Shown in pieces: positions 22,028 through 34,725 of a stretch of DNA of 64,000 bases; position 1 is the stretch's first letter; every line of letters begins with the position of its first letter. Source of the DNA: Seiridium cupressi (lineage: Eukaryota; Ascomycota; Sordariomycetes; Amphisphaeriales; Sporocadaceae). Made by a program: the position numbers and the translations under genes. The notes under the pieces are model-generated. The model was not told the DNA's origin and searched no databases. It saw only the letters and a program-made list of their open reading frames with translations. The DNA lies in contig JARVKI010000082.1 of the NCBI GenBank assembly GCA_036674765.1, positions 124,001 through 188,000 of the forward strand, in the 5' to 3' direction.

Positions 22028-24441
22028 ATGCGAATCAAGGCAACAGTTTGCAGTGTGTTATTGCTACTCAAATTGAATCCCGCCGATGCGATTCATGAAG
22101 CCGAGCTGACTGTCACGGCACGCACATTAGAGTCGGTAGCCTCCGACTGGTCCACTGTGTATTACTCGAACACTACTTCTCCACCAGTGATAATTGGCAA
22201 TGATAAAGGCGCTGCTTGAGGCCGGTTGCGTGCGTGGTTCATCGACACAAATGGGACCTTAAAGCAGACCTCTGCACAAACACCTGGTCGCACCGCAGTC
22301 CTGACTACGGTCTACGGTGTCGGAGGAAGGGATCTGATCGTCACAATTGCGAGCCCGGACTCGATAGTCCGTCTGTACGACGCCGGTACCCTAGATCTGG
22401 TTGACGGGTTGTTAAAGAAAGTCCTTGGTGCATGGTCTGCCTTATGCTCTTGGAGCAGTGCAGAGAGCGGGGAGCAGTACGTGTATCTTTTCGGCAAGGG
22501 TCAAGGTGTGCAATTTCTCCTTCGATCTACCGATGATGTAGGCTTTGAGCTCATAGAGGTCCAGACGTTTGACACCCTGGTTGAGGCGTCATCTTGTGCT
22601 ATTTCGTTGACTACAGAAAGAGTCTACTTCAGTGGAGATGATAATCCTACTGTTTACACCTTCGCTGCGTTGGAGTCCACAGCCACACCGGATATCGGCG
22701 TTCTGGGAGAGGCAGATGAGGATGTCACCGGGTTGGCAGTATACATTGGCCTGCGAGAAGACTATCTCATTGTGGCGCAGACCGATGTGGTAGAGATCTA
22801 CGACACCGCATTTGCCTTGTTGGGTACCCTGGCCATGACCGGTGATGATGACATTGAGATCCAAGGACTTGGTGTATACCAAGCTTCGACAGCTCTTTCC
22901 CGCTGGTGCACGTGCGTATGCGATCGAAAGTGATGTTGGTGAGGGATTTGGTATGAGCTCGTTCGCCACGGCCTTCAGATCGCTTACCTTGACACTCAAT
23001 ACAGCGTTCGACCCCATCTCGAAAGCCATGTAAACCTGTCTCAACTATTACCGATTTTTGCAATAACAACAGTTTCCAACAGGCCGACGGGTCTTGTGCG
23101 TGTTTCGCTGGATATCCAGGGGAATTGTGTGATGCCTTCACATGTCATGAGGACTGTTCGGGGGCACGGCATCTGCACTGGTGCGAGTACATGTGATTGT
23201 GAAGCCGGATGGGGAGGCCTTCACTGTGGCTTCAGGGTTGTCAGCGCTGCAGAGGAGACCGATTCATTTGGGGGCGATGGCGACGATCCGACTATTTGGA
23301 TCATCCCACGGATAAGACGAAATCCAAGATCATCACCACAATCAAATCTGAGGAAGGGGCTGGACTTGCCGTATTTTACTTGAATGGAGCTATTGCGCAA
23401 ACCATCTCGGCAGGCAAGCCGGACAGTGTGGATATTATTTACGGGTTCCAGGCGGGAAACCGAACGGTGGATTTAGCGTATGCGGCGTGTCGCGATGACA
23501 ATACTCCATGGTACGATCGATGGCTATGGTGTCTCGGTAGTTTCCTCATCCCATGATAATGTCATTCACGCTAATACCCAATCAACTTATTCGAAATTAC
23601 TTCGGACGGTACTCTTATCGATATCCCAGGGGGTTCGCAACCTACCAAAGACGGCTACGATGTTTATGGGAGCTGTGCATACCGGTCCAGGCAGACAGGC
23701 ATTCAGTATATCTTCGTCAATGCCAAGGCAGCCGAATATCTGCAATACGAGCTGACCTGGGCTAATGGCTCATTGCAGACCACATTGGTTCGTAATTTCA
23801 CGGGCGGGTCTGGCGGTCAGGTGGAAGGTTGCGTCGCGGACGAAGGGAACGGTTGGATTTTCATTGGAGAGGAGCCGAAAGCGCTCTGGAGATACTCGGC
23901 TGAGCCAAACGACACATCATATGGATTCCTGATAGATCAGGTCAATAGCGGATATATGTGGGCCGACATCGAGGGTGTCACTTTGGTGAGTACGCAACGA
24001 GGTCTTGTTTTCGTTCTCCTTTACACTTTTCTCGAATTTCGCCTGGGTACGGGAGTTCGGGGGGAAACCAAACTCTCAGTAGAATATCCTAGAAGACTAA
24101 TATCTTTTTCTGATCAGGTCGAGGGAGCTTCTGCGAGTCAAGCCTTCGTATTGGTCAGTCAACAAGGTGTGAGCGCGTACAATGTATACCGAAGAACCGC
24201 GCCCCGCGAATATGTCCTCACTTTTACCATCGCTGCAAATGAGGAAAAGGGTATTGATGCTGTCTCGAATACGGACGGCATTGAAGCTGTTGGAGAAAAC
24301 CTCGGCGAGGATTTTCCCTATTGTATATTCGTCACGCATGATGATGCGAATGAGACTCCAGAAGGTGGTACGAGTAACCAGGCGAGCTGCAAGATTGTTA
24401 GTTTAACTGACATACTTGCTGGGCATGGAGTTGCTCAGTGA
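22028..24441 (+). pseudogene. Decayed secreted beta-propeller 3-phytase with an EGF-like segment
   Basis: The family hydrolyses phytate outside the cell using a six-bladed, calcium-binding propeller. A signal peptide (MRIKATVCSVLLLL) and early frame are intact, but a TGA stands at 22217-22219. Frame changes are needed near 22885, 23029, 23164 (an extra G in a G run) and 23300, and several stops fill 23554-23565 before the frame returns at IPGGSQPTKDGYDVYG. Fragments recognised are GLRAWF-type start (RLRAWFIDTNG), YAIESDVGEGFG, the EGF-like CTGASTCDCEAGWGGLHC, DDPTIW, GYDVYGSCAY, GWIFIGEEPKALWRY, GVSAYNVYRR, and FVTHDDANE with SCKIVSLTDIL at the end. An intron at 23986-24117 (GTGAGT) is plausible. 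No intron model removes all breaks, so it is a pseudogene unless the assembly is locally wrong. Confidence 0.85.
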
Positions 24442-24793
24442 GATTGACCCTGCATGGGACCCTCGGGCAATCTGATCTAGCAGGTCACGTTCAAACAAGC
24501 GATCTTGGCTTATAAGTGATGTATAAGAGATCTATATAGGAAGTGACTATCATATCGAATACAGCAATGCAATTACAACCAATCTTCCAGCTCAGACAAC
24601 CGACAGAATAACCTGATGATGTACTTGAAGTGTTTGTACAAAATGCAAGCAAAAACTAAATAGAATGTTATGTTCAAATAGGACTTCCCAGCGCAAATGC
24701 ATTGACGACGCAAACGATGAAACCCGTAACACACTACTCCGTTCAAATGATATGGGACAAAGAGAGAATCCACCGCTACGAGTGGTGAAGAGA
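24442..24793. other. Convergent intergenic region (phytase relic / PKS 3' end)
   Basis: 352 bp between two facing stop codons. It is AT-rich and should contain the PKS 3' UTR. No other signal is recognised. Confidence 0.5.
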
Positions 24794-27700
24794 TCAGAAA
24801 TTGATCATCTTGCTCTTGACACAGACACCCTTGGCAAGAGTCTGGAGGGAACCACTCGAGAGCAGCTCCAAGACCTGCAGGGTGGCCTCGAACTCTCGTG
24901 TGATGAAGTTGCGAATCTCGATGGCAACAAGAGAATCGAGGGGGTAGTGTGATAGTGCGCGTGTGACATCTAAATCCTCCTTTTCCATCATCATGACGGC
25001 AGCACACTTCTCGACCAGACCATCGCAGACGACCTGTTCGGCCTCCTCTAGGGTCTTAGCAGCCTTGGCCGCCGCGTTCCAGGAGACGTTCTTGGACCCA
25101 CCAGCTGCAGCGTTGGCAGCAGCGGCAGCCTCGGCAGCCTCGCGCAGGTGCTTGCATTTGGCATCTTGAGTCCAGAAGGGTTGCTGCTCGGGAGTGATGC
25201 GCATACCAGTGATGGTGTGGTTGTTGCAAATAGCGCCTAGCTTACCGCTGATGGCAGTGCCCAGAAGAGCGAGCACCTCAGCTTCGCAGATGGAGTCACC
25301 GGCCAAGTTCTTGGCAACCTCGGCGGCCTTCTCAGCATCTTCAGCCAGGTAACCCGTGTCAGAAATGGCAGTCAGGTCAAGAGATGAGGCTGGCAGACCG
25401 TGAGCAAGACGGTACTGTACCAAGGAGTTAAGGAAACAGTTGGCTGCGGCGTAGGCAGCTTGGCCACGGTTACCAACAGCACCGGCAACGGACGAAATGG
25501 CGACGAAGAAGTCGAGCGGGGCGTTGGTGAGTGCATTGTGGAAGTTCCAGCCACCTTGGACTTTGGACTCGATGACGGATGTGTACTGGTCGTAGGTCAT
25601 TTTCTCATAGAGCACGTCGTGCAGCACCATGGCACCGTGGATCAAACCGCGAACGGGCGGCATGCCCTCGAGACCGTGGTTGACGAGCTCCTCGACCTCG
25701 GCCGGGTTAGCGACATCGCAGCGACGGACGACCACGCTGGCACCCTGCTCACTAGCCTCGTCAATGAGCTCCTTAACTTTGCCGGTCTCAGACCCGGATC
25801 GGGAAACGAGGACCAAGTTGCGCGCCCCGCGCTTGATCATCCAGCGCGATATGCTTCGACCCAGACCGCCAGTACCACCAATCAAGATGTAGGTACCATC
25901 GGCTTTGAGAAGCTGATGTGGCTTCTTGGGTGGTGTTGCCTTTGCCAGATTAGTTAGCGTGGTCTCCATATACCTTGCAAGTGAAGAACTTACCTTGACA
26001 ATGTCGTCTGCATGTGGCACAACGACGAGCTTGCCATGAGCATTGGAACCTGTCTGTAGGCTCTTGAGCGCAGTCTCCACTTCTGACATGGGGAAAGCAG
26101 TGATGGGCGATGGAGCAGCGACCTTGCTGTACTTGATGAGCTTGGAGACATCAGCTAGAACGCGCTGGAACAATTTCGGCCTCTCGGCAGCAAGAGCCAT
26201 CATATCGACGGTCATGAAGCTGGAGTTGTGCTCAAACTGGTCCATCTCAAGCTTCATGCTGGTGGAGGAGATACGAGTACCGACATCGATCAGGCGACCA
26301 AACTTGTTCAGGCAGTCCCAGCTCTCACGAACCGCGTCACCGGCAAGACAATTCAGGACAACGTCGACACCGCTTCCGTTGGTAACCTGGCGGAGTGACT
26401 TGCCAAAGGTGTTGTTGCGGCTGTAGAAGATGTGGTCCTCGGGGATGTTATACTGCTCCATGAGGAACTCCTTCTTTTCGGAGCTACCGACAGTGACAAA
26501 AACATCGGCACCGATCATCTGAGCTAGAGAAATCGCAGCCTGGCCGACTGCACGGGCAGCAGCGTGGATCAAGACGCTCTCATCTTCTTGAAGACGGCCA
26601 AGTTCAATCAGGGAGTAATAAGCAGTGGTGTAGGCGAGAGGTAGGGAAGCACCGGTCTCAAATGACATATCAGAGGGGAGCTTGAAAGCGAAAGTGGACT
26701 TGGTGCGGGTGCTGGTAGCGAAGGCACCGTGTGTCATGGCGGCTACGCGATCGCCGACTTTGACGTTGCTAACTTTGCTGCCGATCTTAGTGACAGTGCC
26801 GCTTGCCTCGACACCGAAATCGTCGGTTGCAAGCTTTCCGTGGGCAGCGGTCAGATCACGATGGTTGAGACCCACTGCCTTGACTTGGACCTCAATCTCG
26901 TCGGCACCCAGCGCGGAATCCTTGCTCTCGTCGTCGACGAAGTGGAGTGTCTCTAGAGCTCCAATGTTGCCAATCTTCAACTTCAAAGATCGATCATCCT
27001 GACCGAAAGGAGTGGGTTGCAGCGCTGCAGACTTGATCGCTTGGTGAACAATGGCGTTCATTTCCGCATCGTTAATAATGCGGGGTGTGAAGAGCTTGCC
27101 ATCGCGCTGTGAGTATTCCATCTCACAGTTCGTGGGGGTTTCCTTGCTGAAGATGGCTTGGAAGACCTTCAACACTGCCTCCGTCACGGAGTCTGCATCA
27201 AGTGGCGATTTACCATCGAGATCTAGAGTAGCAAATGGCAGCAAGGTCTCGGAGCGGATGGTTCTGCTCAAACCCGCGACCATGTTCATGTCGGGTGACG
27301 TAGCGGTCTGGTACGCGCCACGGACCACCCACAGGGCACCTTGAACCTTGGTGAGGATATTCTGTAGAGCATCAAACTCGGTTGCCTTGATCGTTGAAAG
27401 AAGCGCCTTCTCAATCTCGGGCAGGAAGATGGCAAGCTTGCCCTCGGCATCGGGGGCAGAGAGCAGATCGCTCATCTGAGGCATCTTGCCAGTGAGCTTC
27501 TCAATACTTCCAGCCAGGCCAGTAGCAATCTGGCCCTGAAGTGCAGTGTTGCTATGAACAATGATCACTTCAGCCTCTGTAGGCTTCAACGGCTCGGCGG
27601 GCTCCGAATCTAGGATAGGCTCCCAGGCCATCTTGTAGCATAGTTCTTTATGAGCCTCTTCAGCAGCGGTCTCGTGGTCGATGATGGGTGAGATGGTGAG

Positions 27701-30700
27701 GTCCTCGATAGCGATGAGGGGGTGTGTCGGCTCATCCTTGGACGCTGCGAACATGGTGATCTTCGTAGACTTGGGTGCGTCAGTAGAGAAGCGACCTTGC
27801 GAGTAGGCATTTAGAAGCATGCCCGGCTCCTTGGTGGCCTCGGTAATCTTCTTCGAGACAGTGATTCGTTCGATGGCGGAGGGCAGGTAGATGGTATCGA
27901 CGCCGTCGCGACCGCCATCTGCAATGGGCCAGTACATAGAGATGAGGGACTCCAAGAAGGCTGGCTGGATGACAGCGGGCGTGACGTGGTGGTTGGGCAT
28001 CTCCTTGGCAATATCGGTGACCATCAATTCAGCCTTGGAGCAGTCATCGCTGGCTAATACATTGCTAAGACCTTGGAAGGTGGTGCCGTAGCTGACACCC
28101 AGCTCGCTCAGAACGTCGTAGAGCTTGTCAGACGATACCGAGGATGATGCTGCTGCTTCAACGGAGGAGATGGTAGACTTCAGTAAAGACTCAGCCTCTT
28201 GAGCGCAACGGGTATCATCGACGCCATTGGATTCGTGGTTCTCGACAGCGATGAAACCCTTGCAGTGCTCCTTCCAGCCTTGAGATTTACTCCACGAGCA
28301 AATGCGGAACTCATCCCATGTACCGTGGGTGGTCTCATGGTCTGGCCTCAGGGTCGTGGTCATCTCAACATCGGCGTCAGGAATGACAAGTGGTGCAATG
28401 ACGGAAACATCGCGAAGCTGGTACTTGTCAAACGGCGTCTCGGTAGAGGCAGCTCTCTGAGCAGCAGCTTCAATCGCCATCGTGATGAAACCAGACATAG
28501 GGAAGACCGTGACGCCTTGGACCTTGTGGTGCTCTAGCCACGGCAGGTCCTCGGTGCGGATAATGTTACGCCACGTTGGCTCTAGGTCATTGGAGTAGTG
28601 TGCAACAGTGCCGAGAATGTCGTTTCGCAGAGCACTACGATGCTTGTGCTTCTGCGTCAGCCTGGAATCATGCCAGTACTTGGTAGACTTGTTCCATGGG
28701 TATCGCGGCAAGTCTGTAAGCAATTGGGGTGGTGTCTTCTGCTCCTTGGGAAAGTTGATGGCGTCGAAATCAAGTGTGTGTCCCTTGGTAAACAGGGTGC
28801 CAGCTAGAGCGAGAGCTGTCTCGACGGCATCCTTTTTTCTTCCGAGGGCGGCAGCATATGGTATTTTGGGGGCGTCACCACCGACAGTTTGCAGGATCTG
28901 CTTCAACGGACCCTGCAGGGCGGAGTGAGGGCCGAGCTCGATTAACATGTTGACACCAGTGCGATACTCGCCAATGGGGGCAAGCATGCTCTGAACCGCC
29001 TCGTTGAATCTGACTGCACATGTCAAGTTTTGCACCCAGTAGGTGGGTTCGAGCTCTGAAGCCTCGCACTCCTTGCCAAGCAGAGACGAGTGGAAACGAA
29101 CATTTGTAGAGGCAGGAGCCGGAAGGTGGCCAATCGACTCTTGGTAGTCCTTGGCAAGGAGATTCATGTGGTGAGAGTGGTAAGCAGTGTCAACGAAGAG
29201 CTTGCGGTTAAACATCTGCTTCTCATCTACGAGCTTCTTGAGCTCGTCGATACCGGCCTCGTCGCCGGAGATGGTCAAGCTTGTGGGAGAGTTGTAGCAA
29301 GCAATCTTGACCTCTCCGTCTTTGAGCTCAGCTAGCAGAGGCTCGAATTCCTCCTTGCTTCCACCAACAGCCATCATGGATCCGCGGAGATCAACATGCC
29401 TCTCCTTCAAGACGGGAATGAGTCTTCCGCGGTGGTAAGCGATGGTCATGCCGGAGTCAAAGTCCAAGATCCCGGCTGCGTACGCAGCACCAATTTCGCC
29501 GCTGGAGTGACCAGTCACTGCCGCTGGGTGAATACCCCACGAGCGTAGGAGATCAACCAGCGCGAGTTGGACCGCCGTGCAAGAAGGCTGACTGATGTGG
29601 GCGGCACCAACTTGCGTTGTCTTCTCGTCCCTGCTGAGTTCCTCAATGAGCGACCACGAAGCCCCAAGTGACTTCAGAACACTGTCTGCACGGTCGATGG
29701 CATTTTTGTAGACAGGATATTGTTCGTACAGCTCACGGCCCATACCGAACCATTGGGCACCTTGGCCGGTGAAGATGAAGCCGATGCGGAGGGGGTCGCC
29801 CTCCTTGCCAGTGGTGTAGTTACCAGCGGAGATGGTCTCAACCAGGTCAAATGATCGCTGAGCTGAAATTGCCACCCTGTGCTGCAGCAGTGATCTGCGC
29901 TGGCAGAGCGTGTAGGCAAAATTGCCCATCAAATCCTTCTGGAACATCTCTGGCCTTTGCTCCAAGTAGACGACTAGGTTCTTCATGACAGTCTCGAGGG
30001 CGTTTTTGTCGTTTGCAGACATGACGAAAAGCTTGCGGCCAGGGTTGTCTTCCTTGAGATCAGCGTCATCCTTGGTGGTCCTTGTGGTAAAGGGAACCTT
30101 TTCCAGGACAACGTGCGCATTTGTGCCACCGAATCCAAAGTTGTTGACACTGATGTATTTCTTATTTCGCGGCCACGGGCGCTGAGTGACAGGAACCTTG
30201 TAGTTCCACTCCTTCCAGGGAATCTTGGGATTGGGTTTCTTGAAGTCGTAGTTTGGCAAAATGAAACCACGCTCGAGCATCATGGCAGCCTTGATGACTG
30301 CCACAATGCCAGATGTTCCCTCCAAGTGTCCAATGTTGGATTTCAAAGAACCAAGGAACAGCGGATCTCTCGGTCCACGACTGCCAAAAACATCGTGCAG
30401 TGCGTTAGCCTCAATCGGGTCCCCAACTCTCGTGCCCGTTCCGTGGGCCTCGATGAAACCGACCTCCTTGGGATCAAGGTCGGCATTATCATAGACTTGT
30501 TGCATTAACGTCCCTGGGAGAAGAGACAAATTAGCTTAATTCAGTCGACTTGCGAAGTTTGATGAATGACAGAACAACTTACTCTGTGCTTCACCGCACG
30601 GCATTGTGATGCCTGGTGTTCTTCCGTCTTGGTTGATTCCGCTTCCGGCAATGATTGCTTTTACATGATCCCCGTCCTTGATGGCCTGATCCAGAGGCTT

Positions 30701-31828
30701 GAGAATAATTACACCGCAGCCTTCGCCGCGACCAAAACCAGTACCTCTATCGTCGAATGAATATGATCTGCCCGAGTCCGAGAAGAGTCTGAGCTGTAAT
30801 TAGTATAACTTCATTCGACGAGAAAACAGCGGAGCTCACCTAGATTTAGCGAAGGAAATGTAAAACTCCGGAAGCATGTTGAGATGGCAACCACCAGTAA
30901 TTGCCATGCTGGACTCCCCGGTCCGCAAACTCTGACACGCCAAATGCAATGCAACTAAACTGGATGAACAAGCGGTATCTGAAGTAAAACTGGGACCTTT
31001 GAGGTCGAAAAAGTGAGAAAGCCTATTCGATTGCATGCCGTACGCGCAACCTTGGAGGAGTCAGTACCGACCGTAAGCAGCACAGAAGGATCTGAAGGGC
31101 TACGTACCTGTCGCCTGATGCATGGGAATAGTATCCGAGTCACGGAAAAGATGCGACTCGTACTCAGGAAACGAACCACCAATGAAAACACCAACATCTT
31201 TGGCAACGATGGACTGCTTGGGAATACCAGCGTGCTCCAGCGCCTCAAATGTACCTTCCAATAGCAGGCGTTGCTGAGGGTCCATCGATATAGCCTCCTT
31301 CTCTGTCAAGCTGAAAAAGGGCGCATCGAAGGACTCGAGATCGAAGTCTAGAAAGTGACCACCAACAGGGTTGGCGCAGCCAGCCTTTCCAGGGTTGGGG
31401 TGGTGGAAAGGTGCGATGCTAAACCTTTCCTCCGGGATTGCCGAATAACCGCTGCGCGCTCTGGCCAACATCTCCCAAAACTCTCCCGGTGTCGCGACGT
31501 GCCCTGGTAGGCGGCACGACATGCCAACAATCGCGATAGGCATCTGCGGTGGTTTTGGTCGCGATGATGTCGGTATTGTGGGGGTGGTGGGTGTTGCGGG
31601 TGTTAGAGGTGTTGCAAACGATGTGGGTGTCGAAGCCTCGCTGATGTGTACGTTCGCCAGACCATTGGCAAGGCCATTGACATGACCGTTCGTGAGGCCA
31701 TGGTTCGGCCCATTGGCATGACTGTTCGCCTCGCCATTAACCTGACCGTCGACTTGAGAGCTAACTTCATGTGTCTGTCCGTTTACTGTGCTCGTGGCAC
31801 CCTCGCCGATGATGGCTGCTGGCGCCAT
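24794..31828 (-). CDS. Highly reducing iterative polyketide synthase (KS-AT-DH-ER-KR-ACP)
   Basis: Builds a reduced polyketide chain from malonyl-CoA in the cytosol. Five exons (31828-31108, 31050-30840, 30788-30583, 30513-25994, 25939-24794) join in phase to 2267 aa; an in-frame ATG at 31894 could add 22 residues. An Asn/Gly/Ala-rich leader covers ~95 residues. KS: DTACSSS with Cys268, EAHGTGT (His403), NIGHLEG (His441). AT: GHSSGE with Ser716. DH: EHHKVQG with His1042, but the usual HPxxLD is QPAFLE (about 1229-1234). No SAM-methyltransferase motif lies between DH and ER. ER: the nucleotide loop is HAAARAVGQ where HAAAGGVGQ is typical (about 1696). [11 protein letters not shown] and AYAAANCF intact. 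[12 protein letters not shown] with the phosphopantetheine Ser. There is no release domain; the divergent FSH hydrolase at 33807 probably supplies release. Product unknown. Confidence 0.95.
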
Positions 31829-33806
31829 AGCTGCAGGCTCTCTAAAGTTTCGAACGAGTGATATGGTAGTGTAGAGAGAATAACCAGTGATCACGACATC
31901 AAAGTGAGATATACAAGTTTATATGGCATCTCTGTGTGGGTCGGATGGCGTCCGGCTTGGCGGCACAGGTTCCCTTCCATCTCTCCATATGGCAGGCGCG
32001 TAGAGAGCGTCCATCGTCTCTGGGGTCTCTGATACTCGGGAAAGGGGCAAATCTCTCCGGACTCGAAATGGAAGGGCTCAGAGGGCCGGCTAGCTGTGTA
32101 TGACAAGTCCCTGTGATAGTCGATGCTCTGGAGGAGGCGGAACGCCGGAGACGAGACCCACCAAGTGCAACGATTGGCCACGTGTGAAGCGTGGCTCTCA
32201 GGTCATGTCTAGAGATATCAAACTCAGATACCTGCAGCGTTGCCACAGAGGCATCTGCTTTGGGGAGCCGCTTAAGGCATGGCATCAAAATGCCGGAGCT
32301 GGCGACCGCTTCTGGCAAGAGGTCGAGATATCGTGAACAGCGGCAGCGAAAGAAGCGTTCGAGATGCCCGCATGTTTAGAGTTGCATTACCGGGATGCAT
32401 GTGGTCCTTGTCTTGTACCACTCAGAAACCAAGGGCACCCTCCCCCCTGGGTTGATCATGGCAATCATGATGACGATCTGCGTATATAGGTACAAACAAC
32501 AAGGATTTTCTGTTGCCATCATTGGCCGCTTCCACTGCCAACAGCCGAGAGAGGAGAGCCTTGCCTGGAAGCAGCTCTATATTGGTCATCGTATAGCAAC
32601 CTCGACCAGCCAATGGCTGATGCCAACTAGGGAATATGAGCCTTGTCGAGATAAGGCGAATGATCAGAGTACATACGACCGTAACGCGACCACTGCTTAT
32701 CTCACTTGTCCACAGCGGAGTATGCCAAGAGTTTCGGGCGCTGGGGTTGCAGATTATAACCGACCGACAACCGAACACGCGGTTCACGGTGGGAGGAGGG
32801 CGCACAATGGTAATGGGAATTTCAATTAAAGGGAAGTGGCCCGACGGTGAAACCTCTCGTGCATAGAGAGTGGTTGGACAACATGTGAAAAAGAAGACGA
32901 GATGAAGGATGAAATGCTTCCATGCATCTCGTCTCAGCGCCGACCGTTTCGATGCCCAACTTGGGCTAGGCGACCGCGCTTCGGCGACGGCTGTCGGTAC
33001 TTCAAGCCAAGTGTGGGGGCGGGGCCGTTCAGGGGGGCCTGAATGTGACGGCTTACAAGGGGCTGAGATCCTTGGTCGTCGTGCGGTTTCGTTCGAGTTC
33101 GACCTCGCAGATCCACAAACCCGGCGATAGCAGTCGGCGGGTATCACATGGACACTCCTTCACTTTGATGTTATGCTTAAACACGCGAACTTGTCACCTT
33201 CCGTAACAGTTGTCCCGGGGGTGTAGCGGTGCTATTCCTCTAATCGCAGGCGCCGGGCTTCACCAGCGGGCCTTCGCTCATTGTCGGCGACAGAGCCTCA
33301 CTTACCAGTCTGGGCGAGACACGCCGAAACGCAGCCCCTGATTCGACCCTCGCCTGTCTGGCCAAGGTCGATCACTACCGTGACTCTCTGCCGCAGACTG
33401 CCCAAGATGGCTGTCAGTGCCTCTCTACCTCAAACACGGTACTTCCCATCTGGAATGTCGCGGCCCATTTCGACGTTCTGGCACAGGATCAAGCCGTCTC
33501 CACATTCTGTTTCCAAATCCTCTCTTACACGGCGAAAGTGCAGGTGAGCCGCTTGGACTAGATCAATCGAAATGTAAAGGGTTATCAAGACACCGTTTCT
33601 TTATTCGGGGTAATAATAATAATAATAACGAGGCGAATGCATGTGAATCGAAATATTTTCTTGTCGCCGCCCGAGCTGAATGCTGTTCATCAATCTCGTC
33701 CTTCTCAATCGTCAACTTTATCTTTCAGCTCGGTAATCGGCACTTGCAGCTATCCATCCCAACTTGATCTTCCAAGACTTTCGTTCGTTTTATTGTGTTT
33801 TACAAG
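31829..33806. promoter_or_regulatory. Divergent intergenic region between PKS and FSH hydrolase
   Basis: Nearly 2 kb with the PKS and hydrolase pointing apart, so it is the natural place for shared pathway control. A (TAA)6 microsatellite lies at 33611. A minus-strand open frame of 241 codons (32422-33147) has no family feature, is Arg/Pro-biased and is likely chance. Long 5' UTRs are possible. No clear regulator-binding palindrome was found by eye. Confidence 0.5.
33611..33628. repeat. (TAA)6 microsatellite
   Basis: Six perfect TAA units about 180 bp upstream of the FSH hydrolase ATG, probably in its promoter or 5' UTR. Confidence 0.9.
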
Positions 33807-34725
33807 ATGAAATTCCTCTGCCTACCAGGTGCATACGGCAGTGCGGAGGTACGTGATCACGTCATCGGATTATAGTAATACACACTGACTATGGACCCAG
33901 AAATTCAAAGTGCAACTCGGTACAAATTGATAGACCCATTTTTACCCAGCTTCTACTGACTATATGATCAAGCGCCCCTCGTCAACGAGCTCACCTCCGA
34001 CAACTCGGCGGAATTTCATTTCATCGACGGACCATGTGAGGCAGTTCCGCCAAAAGGCTTCGAGGATTTCTTCGGAAAGCCCCCATACTACCGATTCGTC
34101 GAGCCAGATGACAAGACCAGTGAGGAAACCGATCCGCTTTCTCGCATTCGAGATTTCCCAGAATGCGACACGCCGGAAGAGACCATGCGAGAGTTGATGA
34201 AGGAGGGCGTGGCTAGTTGCGTTCTGAGCACGATCAGTGCCATTCAGTTCTTGTTCAGAATAATGGAGGAAGAGGGCCCGTTCGAGGGAATCATTGGATA
34301 CTCAGAAGGAGCAACAATTGCCGGCACTTTACTTCTGGCCGAGCAGAGGAGAATGCAGCTGGAAGGATACGAGCCCATGATCAAGTGCGCCATCTTCTTT
34401 GCTGGATGGCCACCTTTGGACCCTCAGACTTTTGCCATGGTTCTCTCTGACGAGACGGACGTCATGATTGACATTCACACATGTCACATCAGTGAGTAAC
34501 CTCTTATCTGCAACTGTGGAAATTTTACTGATGCACTCGATAGTCGGCTCCCTAGACCCATATGTGGGAGGCTCCTTGGCACTGTACAACGCGTGCGAGC
34601 CGGATGTCGCTTACATGTTTGACCACGGCAAGGGACATACCCTGCCGAGAGATGCAGCCGTTATCAAGGAACTCGGTGACGTGGTTAGGAACATGATAAC
34701 GGAGTCGACGGGTGGTGGGGACTAG
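33807..34725 (+). CDS. FSH-family serine hydrolase, LovG-like thioesterase candidate
   Basis: Alpha/beta-hydrolase of the FSH1 family (Pfam PF03959). In lovastatin-type pathways such an enzyme (LovG) frees the chain from the HR-PKS. Four exons (33807-33848, 33901-33919, 33973-34491, 34544-34725) join in phase to 253 aa; exon 2 is only 19 nt, and its splicing is required to reach APLVNEL. The start MKFLCLPGAYGSA is the classic FSH opening. The nucleophile sits in IGYSEGAT, the Asp probably in GSLDPYVGG, and the His in DHGKGHTLPR. Its position next to an HR-PKS lacking a release domain supports the release role. A general esterase function is the alternative. Confidence 0.9.

Noticed and set aside
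23986..24117. Explaining all phytase breaks by introns
   Set aside because: One intron (23986-24117) is plausible, but the other breaks are single-base shifts or stop clusters with no usable GT-AG pairs.
32422..33147. 241-codon minus-strand open frame between PKS and FSH hydrolase
   Set aside because: No domain, biased Arg/Pro composition, no splice partners, and it lies in a divergent promoter region; a chance frame is more likely.
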